Numbered from the stretch's first letter, positions 20,789 through 32,868 are shown. The stretch is DNA of 64,000 bases from an uncultured Oceanospirillaceae bacterium (GCA_937974825.1 CALJVD010000053.1:1-64000); one strand, 5' to 3'. Notes: a model not told the origin generated them from the letters alone. Made by a program: numbers and translations.

Positions 20789-20995
20789 ATGAAAACAGGG
20801 ATAGTAAAATGGTTTAACAATGCTAAAGGCTACGGCTTTATCTTGGCCGAAGACAGTAATGAAGACCTTTTTGCTCACTACAGCACAATTCAAATGGATG
20901 GATACCGCACACTAAAAGCCGGTCAAGCAGTTCAGTTTGAAACTAAGCCAGGTGAAAAAGGCACTCATGCCATTAATATTCGTACAGCAGAGTAA
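20789..20995 (+). CDS. cspD: Cold-shock-domain protein CspD
   Basis: This 68-residue cold-shock-fold protein binds single-stranded nucleic acid. RNP1 is KGYGFI at 13-18 and RNP2 is LFAHYS at 27-32. The placement next to clpS and the shorter, more acidic sequence suggest CspD, in E. coli a stationary-phase replication inhibitor, rather than a major cold-shock protein. The role is inferred from context. The RBS GGAGG precedes the ATG by seven bases. The roughly 230-bp gap to clpS holds both promoters; TTGACT at 20694-20699 is a possible -35 for this gene. Confidence 0.88.
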   Translation: MKTGIVKWFNNAKGYGFILAEDSNEDLFAHYSTIQMDGYRTLKAGQAVQFETKPGEKGTHAINIRTAE

Positions 20996-21018
20996 ACTTT
21001 TAATTACTCTTTAAGAAT

Positions 21019-21056
21019 AAAAAAACGCCAGACTAGAAACTAGCTGGCGTTTTTTT
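21019..21056. terminator. Bidirectional terminator between cspD and icd
   Basis: AAAAAACGCCAG and CTGGCGTTTTTTT form the outer stem, with CTAG/CTAG continuing inside after a one-base bulge around an AAA loop. A and T runs on both sides serve the two convergent genes. Confidence 0.88.
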
Positions 21057-21064
21057 ATAAGTGC

Positions 21065-24150
<3,086 letters not shown>

Positions 24151-24206
24151 TTTGAGCTTATAGCCCCCTATCAGGTAAACTCTGGTTAAAATTTTAGAGA
24201 TATTCC

Positions 24207-24656
24207 ATGACCACACGTTGGACCCCTCATGCAACCGTAGCAACCATTGTTGAAAACAATGGACGCTTTCTAATGATTGAAGAATATGCTCATGGCACAA
24301 CGCCGGTATTCAATCAGCCGGCTGGTCATATTGAAGAGCACGAAACCATCGTTGAAGCCTCAAAACGTGAGACACTAGAAGAGTCTGGCTGGCATGTAGA
24401 GCCTCAAGGCTTAGTTGGCTTTTATATCTTTAAAGCACCCAATAATGTGACCTATCACCGGTACTGTTTGTTCGCTAAAGCATTACATGAAGAACCGAAT
24501 GCTGAATTAGATTCCGGCATTATTGCAGCGCACTGGATGACTCTTGAAGAAGTTGAAGCCTGCACGCAACTGCGCAGCCCTTTAGTGCTAAAAAGCATTC
24601 AAGACTACTTATCTGGTAAACAATATTCTTTAGACCTAATTACTGAGCTTTTATAA
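24207..24656 (+). CDS. nudJ: Nudix hydrolase NudJ-like
   Basis: NudJ hydrolyses nucleoside di- and triphosphates and hydroxymethylpyrimidine pyrophosphate, probably as a housecleaning enzyme. The Nudix box is complete: G40-x5-E46-x7-R54-E55-x2-E58-E59-x-G61. The N-terminus [20 protein letters not shown] and the 149-residue length fit NudJ. The stop overlaps the mnmA start (TAATGA), and nudJ-mnmA-hflD form an operon, as in E. coli. Confidence 0.92.
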   Translation: MTTRWTPHATVATIVENNGRFLMIEEYAHGTTPVFNQPAGHIEEHETIVEASKRETLEESGWHVEPQGLVGFYIFKAPNNVTYHRYCLFAKALHEEPNAELDSGIIAAHWMTLEEVEACTQLRSPLVLKSIQDYLSGKQYSLDLITELL

Positions 24657-25750
24657 TGAAATCTCCTGCAGATACCAAAGTCATTGTTGGTATGTCTGGC
24701 GGTGTTGACTCATCCGTTTCAGCCTACCTACTACTTCAGCAAGGTTACCAAGTTGAAGGCCTATTCATGAAAAACTGGGACGAAGATGACGGTACGGAAT
24801 ACTGCACAGCCAAAGAAGACCTGGCCGATGCTCAACAGGTTTGCGATACACTAGGTATCAAATTACACCAGGCTAATTTCGCCGCCGAATACTGGGATAA
24901 CGTATTCGAATACTTCCTTGAAGAATACAAAGCCGGCCGTACACCCAACCCAGATATCTTATGTAATCGTGAAATTAAATTTAAAGCCTTCTTAGAGTAC
25001 GCCAAGGTGCTGGGTGCCGATCTAATTGCAACCGGTCACTATGTGCGTAAAAAAGACGCTGATGGGACAGCCTACTTATTGAAAGGGTTGGATAACAATA
25101 AAGATCAAAGTTACTTTTTGCACGCTGTTGGCGGTGCAGAAATTGCTCAGTCCTTGTTTCCCGTTGGTGAGCTAGAAAAACCTGAAGTGCGCCGTATTGC
25201 TGAAGAGCAAGGCTTAGTTACAGCCACGAAAAAAGACTCAACCGGTATTTGCTTTATTGGTGAACGTCGATTTACAGACTTTCTGAAACAATACCTACCT
25301 GCACAGCCTGGTAAAATTGAAACAGAAAACGGAATTGAAATTGGCGAGCACCAAGGCTTGATGTATCACACTCTTGGACAACGCCAAGGTCTTGGTATAG
25401 GCGGATTAGCAGACTTTAACGAAGACCCTTGGTATGTTGCAGGGAAAGATTTAGAACGTAATGTTCTTATTGCAGTTCAAGGGGCCAACCACCCTCTTCT
25501 GTTTAAAGACTGGCTAACGATATCTAACCCATTTTGGATTAACGAAGAACCAGAACTACCCTTACGTTGCAAAGCCAAAGTGCGCTACCGCCAGCCAGAC
25601 CAAGAATGTGTTATTGAAAAAATTGGCAGTGAGTATCGTGTGAGTTTCGATCAACCACAACGGGCTATCACACCAGGTCAATCGGTCGTCTTTTACCTTG
25701 ATGATGTTTGTTTAGGTGGCGCTGTCATCGAGCACACCGGTAACCACTGA
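24656..25750 (+). CDS. mnmA: tRNA-specific 2-thiouridylase MnmA
   Basis: MnmA adenylates U34 of tRNA-Lys, -Glu and -Gln and installs sulfur received from TusE, giving the s2U part of mnm5s2U. The PP-loop is GMSGGVDSS at about 12-20. The two catalytic cysteines lie in [11 protein letters not shown] (near 100) and [13 protein letters not shown] (near 199). The length of 364 residues is typical. It starts within the nudJ stop and is followed eight bases later by hflD. The TusBCDE relay that feeds it is encoded 16 kb to the left. Confidence 0.96.
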   Translation: MKSPADTKVIVGMSGGVDSSVSAYLLLQQGYQVEGLFMKNWDEDDGTEYCTAKEDLADAQQVCDTLGIKLHQANFAAEYWDNVFEYFLEEYKAGRTPNPDILCNREIKFKAFLEYAKVLGADLIATGHYVRKKDADGTAYLLKGLDNNKDQSYFLHAVGGAEIAQSLFPVGELEKPEVRRIAEEQGLVTATKKDSTGICFIGERRFTDFLKQYLPAQPGKIETENGIEIGEHQGLMYHTLGQRQGLGIGGLADFNEDPWYVAGKDLERNVLIAVQGANHPLLFKDWLTISNPFWINEEPELPLRCKAKVRYRQPDQECVIEKIGSEYRVSFDQPQRAITPGQSVVFYLDDVCLGGAVIEHTGNH

Positions 25751-25758
25751 GATCTATA

Positions 25759-26394
25759 ATGAATCAAATTGAACAACAAGTAACAACGCTTGCTGCCATT
25801 ACACAGGTAGCCACACTGGTTGATAAGCTTGCTCGTACCGGAGAGGTTCCTAGCTCTGAGTATGAGCTACTTCTTCAGGCTGTTTTTGTTCAATCTCCTC
25901 AGCGATTTGAAGATGTATACAACCACGATAAAAATGAACTAAGCATTGGTTTAAAAAACTTAGCAATCATTTTAGGTCAAGGTAACACACGTATTAGTCC
26001 CGACATTGCACGCTATACACTCAGTTTGCTGCACTTAGAGAATAAACTACGTAAACAACCTAAAATGCTGAACGATTTAGGAGAAGGCATACAGCGTGCA
26101 TCACGACAAGTAGAGCACTTTGGAATGATGCACGAAAACACTATTGGAAATATCGCTGACTTATACAAAGAAACGCTTAGCCAACTTAGCTTTCGTATTC
26201 AGGTTACAGGCAATCCTGTACACCTACAGAACCCTAAAGTAGCCAATAAAGTCAGAACTCTTCTGCTTGCAGGAATACGCGCAGCCATCCTGTGGCATCA
26301 ATGTGGTGGCCGTCGTTGGCACTTGCTGATAAAGCGCAAAAACTACGTTAAAACCATCGCTAAACTGCAGCAAGACACACGAGTACTTCATTGA
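25759..26394 (+). CDS. hflD: High frequency lysogenization protein HflD homologue
   Basis: HflD is a peripheral membrane, all-helical protein first known in E. coli for binding lambda CII; its cellular role is unclear. The 211-residue product shows the family pattern LAAITQVATLVDKLARTG at the start, then LFVQSP-like VQSPQRFEDVY and a central GLKNL. mnmA-hflD order is conserved across gammaproteobacteria and usually continues with purB, but here the next gene is a dihydrouridine synthase. Confidence 0.9.
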   Translation: MNQIEQQVTTLAAITQVATLVDKLARTGEVPSSEYELLLQAVFVQSPQRFEDVYNHDKNELSIGLKNLAIILGQGNTRISPDIARYTLSLLHLENKLRKQPKMLNDLGEGIQRASRQVEHFGMMHENTIGNIADLYKETLSQLSFRIQVTGNPVHLQNPKVANKVRTLLLAGIRAAILWHQCGGRRWHLLIKRKNYVKTIAKLQQDTRVLH

Positions 26395-26396
26395 TT

Positions 26397-27377
26397 ATGA
26401 AAAACAACTCAAAGAGCGTTGATCGCACCTTTAGTACGGCTCCAATGATGGACTGGTCCGATAAACATTGCCGCTTTTTTTGGCGATTGCTTTCTAAAAA
26501 TGCTTTTTTGTATACCGAAATGGTAACTACTGGCGCTGTTATTCACGGTAATACTGACCGTTTTTTGCAATATAACGATGAAGAGCACCCTGTTGCTTTG
26601 CAGTTAGGTGGCAGTAACCCTGCAGAGCTTGCTCAGTGTGCAAAGCTTGCTGAGCAGTATGGTTATGATGAGGTCAATCTAAACGTTGGTTGCCCAAGCG
26701 ATCGTGTGCAAAACAATATGATAGGTGCCTGCTTGATGGCTGAGCCGCAGTTAGTGGCTGATTGTATTAAAGCTATGCAAGATGCCTGCAATATAGATGT
26801 TACTGTTAAGCATCGTATAGGTATTGACGATATTGATAGCTACGAGCACATGGCGAACTTTGTGCAAACAGTAGCTGATACAGGTTGTCATACTTTTATC
26901 GTTCATGCGCGCAAAGCAATTCTTCAGGGGCTCTCTCCTAAAGAAAACCGTGATATTCCACCCCTCCGTTATGAGTTAGTGCATCAGCTTAAACAAGAAT
27001 TCTCAGACCTTGAAATCATCATTAATGGTGGCATTAAAACGCATGAAGAATGTGCAGAGCATTTAAAGCATGTCGATGGTGTGATGATTGGCAGAGAGGC
27101 ATACCATAATCCTTGGTTGCTTGCGGATGTAGACTCTAAATACTACGGTGCTAGTGATGCCTTTACTGATAGAGAGTCTGTTATTAAGGCGTTTATTCCC
27201 TATGTCGAGGAACAACTCGCTAATGGAGTGTTTTTACATCACATGACACGTCATACCCTAGGGTTATTCCATGGGCTACCGGGTGCGCGATTATATAGAC
27301 GTCATCTGAGTGAAAATGCAACACGCAAAGGCGCGGGCTTAGAAGTATTGGAAGACGCTTTAGCTCTGCTAGGTTGA
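26397..27377 (+). CDS. dusA: tRNA-dihydrouridine(20/20a) synthase DusA
   Basis: This FMN- and NADPH-dependent enzyme reduces uridine 20/20a in the tRNA D-loop. The DusA signature is TFSTAPMMDWSDKHCR near the N-terminus, followed by TEMVTTGAVIHGN. The catalytic cysteine is in NVGCPSDRVQNN, the FMN phosphate-binding segment is IINGGIKT, and the RNA-contacting segment is HARKAILQGLSPKENR. I chose the ATG at 26397, two bases after the hflD stop (326 residues); a TTG at 26391 is also open. It ends the nudJ-mnmA-hflD-dusA run, so three of the four genes concern tRNA modification or follow it closely. Confidence 0.94.
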   Translation: MKNNSKSVDRTFSTAPMMDWSDKHCRFFWRLLSKNAFLYTEMVTTGAVIHGNTDRFLQYNDEEHPVALQLGGSNPAELAQCAKLAEQYGYDEVNLNVGCPSDRVQNNMIGACLMAEPQLVADCIKAMQDACNIDVTVKHRIGIDDIDSYEHMANFVQTVADTGCHTFIVHARKAILQGLSPKENRDIPPLRYELVHQLKQEFSDLEIIINGGIKTHEECAEHLKHVDGVMIGREAYHNPWLLADVDSKYYGASDAFTDRESVIKAFIPYVEEQLANGVFLHHMTRHTLGLFHGLPGARLYRRHLSENATRKGAGLEVLEDALALLG

Positions 27378-27734
27378 TCTTTACCCGTTATGTTCACTCT
27401 TAAAACTACAGCATTAGTCTATTTTTTTAGGCAGTTTAAACTGTAGTTTCTTACTGTTTTTTAGTGGTGAAACCATCCTTCCCTGCTTAATGATCAACAC
27501 TATGTTATCTTTGTAAGTTATTGATATTATTATAATTAGACTCTAAATAAGTTAGGTTTTCTAGTTTGGTGGAGTTTAAACTTAATGCCTCCTTAGCTAT
27601 CGAACTTAAAAACATGGTTGTTGATCTACCTTAATATTTTATCTGTATGTCTTTAAAGATTAGTCTCAACCTAATAAGCTTGTCGGTAGAATCAATAAAA
27701 ACAAATAATCGAATTAACCTGTAATGGAAGTTTT
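27378..27734. other. AT-rich intergenic region between dusA and tal; repeated palindrome, no gene seen
   Basis: No convincing ORF or RNA gene is visible. AAACTACAG (27403-27411) and CTGTAGTTT (27441-27449) could form a 9-bp stem with a 29-nt loop downstream of dusA. The palindrome AGTTTAAACT occurs at 27433-27442 and again at 27573-27582, 140 bp apart. A TATAAT at 27531-27536 has no matching -35 at proper spacing. The region must contain the promoter of the tal-tus operon. Confidence 0.5.
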
Positions 27735-28685
27735 ATGAATAAATTGGATGCTCTAAAAGAAATGACCGTTGTGGTGGCAGATACAGGCGATATCGAAGCC
27801 ATTAGTCAACACAAACCACAGGATGCGACTACCAATCCCTCGTTAATATTAAAAGCCGCTCAGCTGCCGCAGTATCAGCCTTTAATTCAAGAAGCAGTAC
27901 AATGGGCGAAAACCGTTAAAAACAGTGACTCTCCCCTGCATAACGCAACCGATAAATTAGCCGTGACTATTGGCTGTGAAATTCTGTCAATTATTCCAGG
28001 TTTAGTGTCGACTGAAGTAGACGCAAGATTATCGTTCGACAAAGAAGCGACCATCGCAAAGGCACGCAAGATTGTTGCATTGTACGAAGCAGAAGGCATA
28101 AGCCGTGATCGTATTTTAATTAAGATCGCTGCAACCTGGGAAGGCATACAGGCTGCTAAACAGCTAGAAGAGCTAGGGATTCATTGTAACCTCACCTTAC
28201 TGTTCAATCTAACTCAAGCAATTGCCTGTGCAGAAGCTGGAGTTACATTAATATCTCCATTCGTCGGACGAATTTTAGACTGGCACAAAGCAAATAACCC
28301 CGAAGTAAATTACACTAGCTTAACCGACCCAGGTGTCCTGTCTGTCACTGAAATCTACAACTACTATAAAGCCTACGACTACAACACAGTAGTAATGGGT
28401 GCCAGTTTCCGAAATACAGGCGAAATTGAAGCCTTAGCAGGTTGCGACAAGCTAACTATTAGCCCTGAACTTATGACTGAGCTTGCAAGCGATAACGAGC
28501 CCTTAGAGCAACGTTTAAGTGCTGATAACCCACAGACAGACGTTGAAAAACTATCGGTCGACGAAGCCTATTTTCGTTGGCGACTTAATGAAGATGCAAT
28601 GGCTAACGATAAGCTATCTGATGGTATTCGTCGTTTTGCAGCTGACCAAAGAACCCTTGAAAAACAATTGCAGGCTATATTGTGA
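27735..28685 (+). CDS. tal: Transaldolase
   Basis: Transaldolase moves dihydroxyacetone units between sedoheptulose 7-phosphate and glyceraldehyde 3-phosphate in the pentose phosphate pathway. The Schiff-base lysine is K130 in [13 protein letters not shown]. Other conserved elements are D17, the ATTNPSLIL loop at 31-39, and [11 protein letters not shown]. The 316-residue length matches the TalB class. Its stop overlaps the next GTG by four bases (GTGA), so the following TerB-fold gene is coupled to it. Confidence 0.96.
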   Translation: MNKLDALKEMTVVVADTGDIEAISQHKPQDATTNPSLILKAAQLPQYQPLIQEAVQWAKTVKNSDSPLHNATDKLAVTIGCEILSIIPGLVSTEVDARLSFDKEATIAKARKIVALYEAEGISRDRILIKIAATWEGIQAAKQLEELGIHCNLTLLFNLTQAIACAEAGVTLISPFVGRILDWHKANNPEVNYTSLTDPGVLSVTEIYNYYKAYDYNTVVMGASFRNTGEIEALAGCDKLTISPELMTELASDNEPLEQRLSADNPQTDVEKLSVDEAYFRWRLNEDAMANDKLSDGIRRFAADQRTLEKQLQAIL

Positions 28686-29119
28686 TAGAAAAACTTATTG
28701 CACTCTTTAAAGAGGTTCAACCCGAGCAAAAGCAGCATACACTAGACCTAGCCTGTGCTGTGCTCCTAGTTGAAATAATGAAAGCAGATTACGAGCTTCA
28801 CGCAGATGAGCAAGCAGCTCTGCAAAAACATTTAGAAGAGATTTTTTCATTGAGCGCACAAGACAGCGCCTTGTTATTTGAGGAAGCTAAAAGTCTGTCT
28901 TCAAATACGAACGATCTGTATCAATATACCGAAGTCATTAATCAGCATTGGAAAGCGGAAGATAAATTTAAGCTTATTCAAGGACTGTGGAAAGTTGCAT
29001 TCAGTGATAACAAACTTGATAAGTACGAAGAATATACCATTCGTAAAATCAGTGATCTTCTCTATGTTCCCCATAGCGAATTCATTCGTGCAAAATTAAG
29101 TGTTCAGCCTAATTCATGA
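28682..29119 (+). CDS. TerB-family (tellurite-resistance-like fold) protein
   Basis: This 145-residue all-helical protein resembles stand-alone TerB-domain proteins (COG4103 type). Two homologous helical pairs show the acidic patterns [20 protein letters not shown] and [17 protein letters not shown], which in the TerB fold line a possible divalent-cation surface. Such proteins are widespread in proteobacteria and generally not part of a tellurite-resistance operon; the function is unknown. It starts with GTG inside the tal stop and ends inside the tus ATG, so the three genes are translationally coupled. No signal peptide or membrane segment. Confidence 0.75.
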   Translation: MIEKLIALFKEVQPEQKQHTLDLACAVLLVEIMKADYELHADEQAALQKHLEEIFSLSAQDSALLFEEAKSLSSNTNDLYQYTEVINQHWKAEDKFKLIQGLWKVAFSDNKLDKYEEYTIRKISDLLYVPHSEFIRAKLSVQPNS

Positions 29120-29952
29120 TTGTAGAGTTGCACGAAAGTTTTGAAACTCTTGCTGCTCTTCTAAGCAAGCTTCAAGACAAATTATCTAGTCAAAACCCTA
29201 CGCATTGGCTTCCTTTAACCGAGCAAGAAGAAGCACAAAGCAACAGCATAACTGTATTATCCGATTTGCTTGCAGATCTTTGGTACAAAGGCAATCAAGA
29301 TGGTCGAGAAACTAAAGCAAGACATGGCATAGTGTTGGCGAACGATGAAGTTATTACGTTAATTAAACAAATCAATAACCAAAAAGACCTTTTTAAAGAA
29401 GTGGTTAAAAACACTAGAGCCGCATTAACTCAGCCTGAGTGGACTGAAGTGTTTGGTAAACTCGGGCGTACAACTAGCCGCGAGACTTTGCATTACTCAG
29501 GTCTTACGCGTGTGCATTTACGTCAATGCTATCGGCATATACCGCTGTTAGATGAGTTTCCAAAAAGAATTGGCTTCAGTTGGTATGTTAGTGGTCGCAG
29601 TATTAAGAAGTTATCTGTTGAGGCTGCAGAAAAGGCACTCTTAGCTCTAGGAGAAGATAAGCCTCACATACAGGTGCAACTACAAAAGCTGTATCAGCTG
29701 CCTGCTCATACAGAACTTGCGCAAATGCAATCACTGGCTCCTGTTGTTAGGGCTAATATAGTGTTTGAGGGCTCACGCAAAGCCATGAACACCTCCCTGC
29801 CTATTTTTGTGCCCAATACTCAAAATACCCTACCACAATTTAACAAAATTGAACTGTCACCCCCTGAAGAGCGAAACAGAAAAGTAAGAGCAGATCTCAA
29901 GGTAGACCCTGAACCTTACTTACCCAGTATTAGAGCGCATTTATATAAATAA
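29116..29952 (+). CDS. tus: Tus-family replication terminus site-binding protein
   Basis: The 278-residue protein shows a family likeness to E. coli Tus along its length. Near 84-102 HGIVLANDEVITLIKQINNQ corresponds to the Tus segment before its FEHIV motif, near 156 FSWYVSGRSIKKL to FGWANKHIIKNL, near 212 PVVRANIVFEGSRK to PIARVWYKGDQK, and the last residues SIRAHLYK to IPRLHLYVAD. Tus binds asymmetric Ter sites and blocks the replicative helicase in one orientation. Residue identity is modest, and I found no E. coli-like Ter site here, so function is inferred. It overlaps the upstream gene by four bases. Not to be confused with tusDCBE. Confidence 0.72.
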   Translation: MIVELHESFETLAALLSKLQDKLSSQNPTHWLPLTEQEEAQSNSITVLSDLLADLWYKGNQDGRETKARHGIVLANDEVITLIKQINNQKDLFKEVVKNTRAALTQPEWTEVFGKLGRTTSRETLHYSGLTRVHLRQCYRHIPLLDEFPKRIGFSWYVSGRSIKKLSVEAAEKALLALGEDKPHIQVQLQKLYQLPAHTELAQMQSLAPVVRANIVFEGSRKAMNTSLPIFVPNTQNTLPQFNKIELSPPEERNRKVRADLKVDPEPYLPSIRAHLYK

Positions 29953-29961
29953 GAAGGAATT

Positions 29962-29983
29962 GAGCAGCCAAGTCTGGCTGCTC
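29962..29983. terminator. Hairpin between convergent tus and sthA
   Basis: GAGCAGCCA (29962-29970) pairs over 9 bp with TGGCTGCTC (29975-29983) around AGTC, in the 40-bp gap between the two stops. The rightward tail ATTATT is short, so it is a plausible but not strong terminator. Confidence 0.6.
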
Positions 29984-29992
29984 ATTATTGGC

Positions 29993-31384
29993 TTAAAGTC
30001 TGTTTAAACCATTTAGTGCAGCAATACGGTACGCTTCAGCCATGGTTGGGTAGTTGAACGTCGTATTAACGAAGTACTCTAGGGTATTCCCTTCGCCCTT
30101 CTGTTCCATAATTGCTTGTCCAATATGAACAATTTCTGCAGCTTGGTCACCAAAGCAGTGAATTCCAAGTATTTCCAACGTTTTTCTGTGGAATAGAATC
30201 TTAAGCATTCCTACACCTTCACGCGTAATTTGCGCACGTGCGATATTTTTGAAGAACGCTTGTCCTATTTCATAAGGGACTTTCTCTTCCGTTAATTCAC
30301 GCTCTGTTTTACCGACTGAGCTAATTTCTGGAATGGTATAAATCCCGGTAGGTACCGATTTAATATGACGGCTAGAGGCTGGATCTGCAAAACTTGCTGC
30401 AGCAGATCGACCTTGGTCATAAGCGGCTGAAGCTAAAGATGGCCAGCCAATAACATCACCGGCAGCGTATATGTTTTCGACGCTGGTGCGATATTGCTCA
30501 TCAACTTCAATTTGACCTCGGCTATTACGCGTAATGCCGATTTCGTTTAACCCCAGATCATCGGTATTACCCGAGCGACCTGCAGCCCATAAGAAAGCAT
30601 CGGCTTTTACTTTTTTGCCTGAAGCCATAGTCATAGTGACGTAACGGTCATTAACCTCTACTGAGTCAAACTGTTCGTTATGACGAATTAAAGCGCCCTT
30701 ATCACGCAAGTGATAACTTAAGGCATCGGAAATTTCATCATCTAAGAAGGTTAATAAACGATCGCCTGGGTGAATCAGATCGACCTTAGCACCAAGACCC
30801 GAGAAAATAGAAGCGTATTCACAACCAATCACCCCTGCACCATAAATAATGATGGTGCGCGGAGTGTGTTCTAGTTGCAGAATAGTATCTGAGTCGTAAA
30901 CACGCGGATGGCTAAAGTCGATATTACTTGGACGCCATGGGCTTGAGCCTGTAGCAATAACTGCTTCTGAAAAGTGCAGACGCTTCTTTGTGTTATCTCT
31001 AACGATGACATCAATAGTATTTTTATCTACAAAAGATGCCGACCCACTAATAATAGTAATTTTATTACGGGCTAAGTATTCAGTACGTAGTCTTACTTGT
31101 TTTTCGATAACGTCTTCTGCGTATCTCAATACTTTAGGGAATGAAAACCAACGCGGTTCACCAATATCACGGAACATAGGGTTGGTATTAAAATGGATAA
31201 TTTGTTTTACAGCATGTCTTAATGCTTTAGAAGGAATCGTCCCTAAATGGGTACAACCACCGCCCACAGTGGGCTTGTTTTCAACTATAGCAACTTTCTT
31301 ACCATGCTTGGCTGCATTAATGGCGGCCGACTCACCTGCCGGACCAGCACCTATAACCACTACATCGTAGCGATACTCTGCCAT
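29993..31384 (-). CDS. sthA: Soluble pyridine nucleotide transhydrogenase
   Basis: SthA (UdhA) is a cytoplasmic FAD enzyme that moves hydride between NADPH and NAD+, mainly to drain excess NADPH. It has the FAD-binding [17 protein letters not shown] near 12-28, [17 protein letters not shown] near 41-57, in which the second redox cysteine of disulfide reductases is absent as expected, and a second Rossmann motif [14 protein letters not shown]. The length of 463 residues is typical. An AAGGAG lies before the ATG. With monomeric NADP-IDH nearby it fits a metabolism producing much NADPH. Confidence 0.95.
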   Translation of the reverse strand: MAEYRYDVVVIGAGPAGESAAINAAKHGKKVAIVENKPTVGGGCTHLGTIPSKALRHAVKQIIHFNTNPMFRDIGEPRWFSFPKVLRYAEDVIEKQVRLRTEYLARNKITIISGSASFVDKNTIDVIVRDNTKKRLHFSEAVIATGSSPWRPSNIDFSHPRVYDSDTILQLEHTPRTIIIYGAGVIGCEYASIFSGLGAKVDLIHPGDRLLTFLDDEISDALSYHLRDKGALIRHNEQFDSVEVNDRYVTMTMASGKKVKADAFLWAAGRSGNTDDLGLNEIGITRNSRGQIEVDEQYRTSVENIYAAGDVIGWPSLASAAYDQGRSAAASFADPASSRHIKSVPTGIYTIPEISSVGKTERELTEEKVPYEIGQAFFKNIARAQITREGVGMLKILFHRKTLEILGIHCFGDQAAEIVHIGQAIMEQKGEGNTLEYFVNTTFNYPTMAEAYRIAALNGLNRL

Positions 31385-31407
31385 GCATAATCTCCTTATA
31401 TAAAACG

Positions 31408-31428
31408 AGGAGGTAATAATTACCTCCT
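31408..31428. repeat. 21-bp palindrome upstream of sthA
   Basis: AGGAGGTAAT and ATTACCTCCT are exact inverse arms around a single A, located between the nqrM stop and the sthA start. It may be an operator or, on the minus strand, a hairpin followed by CGTTTTAT that ends the apbE-nqrM transcript. The arms include Shine-Dalgarno-like AGGAGG, which would be buried in the hairpin. Confidence 0.5.
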
Positions 31429-31442
31429 AAAATTCTCAATAT

Positions 31443-31670
31443 TTACTTCTTACTTGCATCATAAAAGTTCGTACTATCAACCACAACGGTTTCCGTTTCG
31501 TTAGTGTCACACGAACCTGGGGTGCGGCCACAAGCGCAAGATCCATCGCCGCCTGCAGCACCAATTCCGCCACACGAGCCAGCAATTGGCTTACGTCCCA
31601 TCATGGCACCCACCGCCATTGCGGCTACAACCATCAGCATTACTATAAATGCAATTATAAAAACGAGCAT
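31443..31670 (-). CDS. nqrM: Na+-translocating NADH:quinone reductase maturation factor NqrM
   Basis: NqrM (DUF539) helps insert the iron centre between NqrD and NqrE of Na+-NQR. The 75-residue protein has an N-terminal membrane helix (residues 2-22) followed by a soluble part with cysteines at GSCGG, SCACG and GSC, matching the small membrane protein with an essential cysteine set. The ATG has AGGAGG upstream. It follows apbE by one base, which matches the usual apbE-nqrM pairing, although the nqrA-F operon itself is not beside it. Confidence 0.9.
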   Translation of the reverse strand: MLVFIIAFIVMLMVVAAMAVGAMMGRKPIAGSCGGIGAAGGDGSCACGRTPGSCDTNETETVVVDSTNFYDASKK

Positions 31671-31671
31671 T

Positions 31672-32709
31672 CTAATTTCCTCCTTCTATTGTTTGAGGAT
31701 ATTGCTTGATAAATTCGTTTGAAAATACCTCTTTAAACGAGTCATTTTCGCTTACTAACATAAACACTGCCAATTGGTTTTGTTCGGCTAAAGCTAACCC
31801 TTTATCAGGACCAACCACTGTAATAGCAGTCGCCCAAGCATCTGCCAAGCCTGTGGATTCATGAATAACAGTAACAGACGCTAAATTGTGCTTAATAGGG
31901 TAACCAGTGTTTGGGTCTATAGTGTGTGAAAAACGCACACCGTTTTCTTCAAAATAATTACGATAGTTACCTGATGTGGCAACACCTTGTTGGTCTAGTT
32001 CAACAATAAGTGCGACATCTTGCCCAATATTAAATGAGGGACGCTCTATCGCGATACGCCAAGGTTGGTTTTTCGGTTTTTTACCCTGGGCTCGAATTTC
32101 ACCGCCAATCTCAACCATAAAAGACTGATAGCCTTGCTCTTCAATAAGATCAGCTATTTCATCAACCGCCCAGCCTTTAGCAATTGCCGACAAGTCTATA
32201 TACAAGGGTGATTGGAGTCTTACCTTGTGTGCTTCTCTATCTAATTCTATTTTTTCACTACCTATATCGGATAGTTTTGACTGTATTAAATCGTTAGAGG
32301 GTGCATTATCTGGACGTTTATCTGGACCAAACCCCCAAATATTTATTAGTGGTCCAACAGTGACATCAAAGCTGCCTTCACTGTTGTGCCAGACATCGAG
32401 TGACATTGATAGTACTTCGGCTAGATCTGGGGATAGAGTTACCCACCCATCTGCATCTGTTGCTAATTCACCTTTGTTTAACAGTGATAACTCAGATTGA
32501 GGGTCATAAGTAGACATGCTTTTATTGATGGCAATCAAGCGTTGATCGATACGCTCTTTTAAGGCAGTGCTATTTGACGAGTTATCACCGACAAAAGATA
32601 CATGGTAATAGGTGCCCATGGTCTCGCCTTTGATCTTAATAATCTTATCGTTCTGAGTATCACAGCCCGAAATAAATAATACTGTAAATAAAATGAGTAA
32701 TATGCGCAT
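31672..32709 (-). CDS. apbE: FAD:protein FMN transferase ApbE (lipoprotein)
   Basis: ApbE covalently attaches FMN to a threonine in target proteins, here presumably NqrB and NqrC. The precursor has a lipoprotein signal with lipobox FISGC, so C16 is the lipidated residue and the enzyme faces the periplasm. Conserved family segments are GETMGTYYHVSF, ALNKSMSTYDPQSE-like INKSMSTYD, DLSAIAKGWAVDEI, MVEIGGEIRAQG and SHTIDPNTGYP. The length of 345 residues is typical. It forms an operon with nqrM and is divergent from the arsR-like gene. Confidence 0.94.
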   Translation of the reverse strand: MRILLILFTVLFISGCDTQNDKIIKIKGETMGTYYHVSFVGDNSSNSTALKERIDQRLIAINKSMSTYDPQSELSLLNKGELATDADGWVTLSPDLAEVLSMSLDVWHNSEGSFDVTVGPLINIWGFGPDKRPDNAPSNDLIQSKLSDIGSEKIELDREAHKVRLQSPLYIDLSAIAKGWAVDEIADLIEEQGYQSFMVEIGGEIRAQGKKPKNQPWRIAIERPSFNIGQDVALIVELDQQGVATSGNYRNYFEENGVRFSHTIDPNTGYPIKHNLASVTVIHESTGLADAWATAITVVGPDKGLALAEQNQLAVFMLVSENDSFKEVFSNEFIKQYPQTIEGGN

Positions 32710-32838
32710 TTAAACCTCGTCAAAGAATCTCATTGTAACGCTTGTGCGCTTAATTTGCATGATACTAACGACTTAGTGTCATACTACTACCCTTTTAATC
32801 ACCACATAGTTATATGCTAAACAAAAAATCACTAATGC

Positions 32839-32846
32839 AGTATACT
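32839..32846. promoter_or_regulatory. Palindrome AGTATACT at the ArsR-family gene promoter
   Basis: The perfect 8-bp palindrome AGTATACT contains TATACT (32841-32846), a possible -10 box, 23 bases before the ATG. ArsR-family regulators often bind AT-rich dyads overlapping the -10, so autoregulation is possible. The corresponding -35 (TAAACA) is poor. Confidence 0.3.
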
Positions 32847-32868
32847 GACCGCTAAGTGAGGTTTTATT

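Noticed and set aside
27509..27520. TTTGTAAGTTA upstream of the tal-tus operon as a Ter-like site
   Set aside because: Three mismatches in eleven positions, including the critical C, so it is not a credible E. coli-type Ter.
28682..29119. Tellurite-resistance determinant
   Set aside because: It has the TerB fold only; no terA, terC, terD or terE is near, and stand-alone TerB proteins are common.
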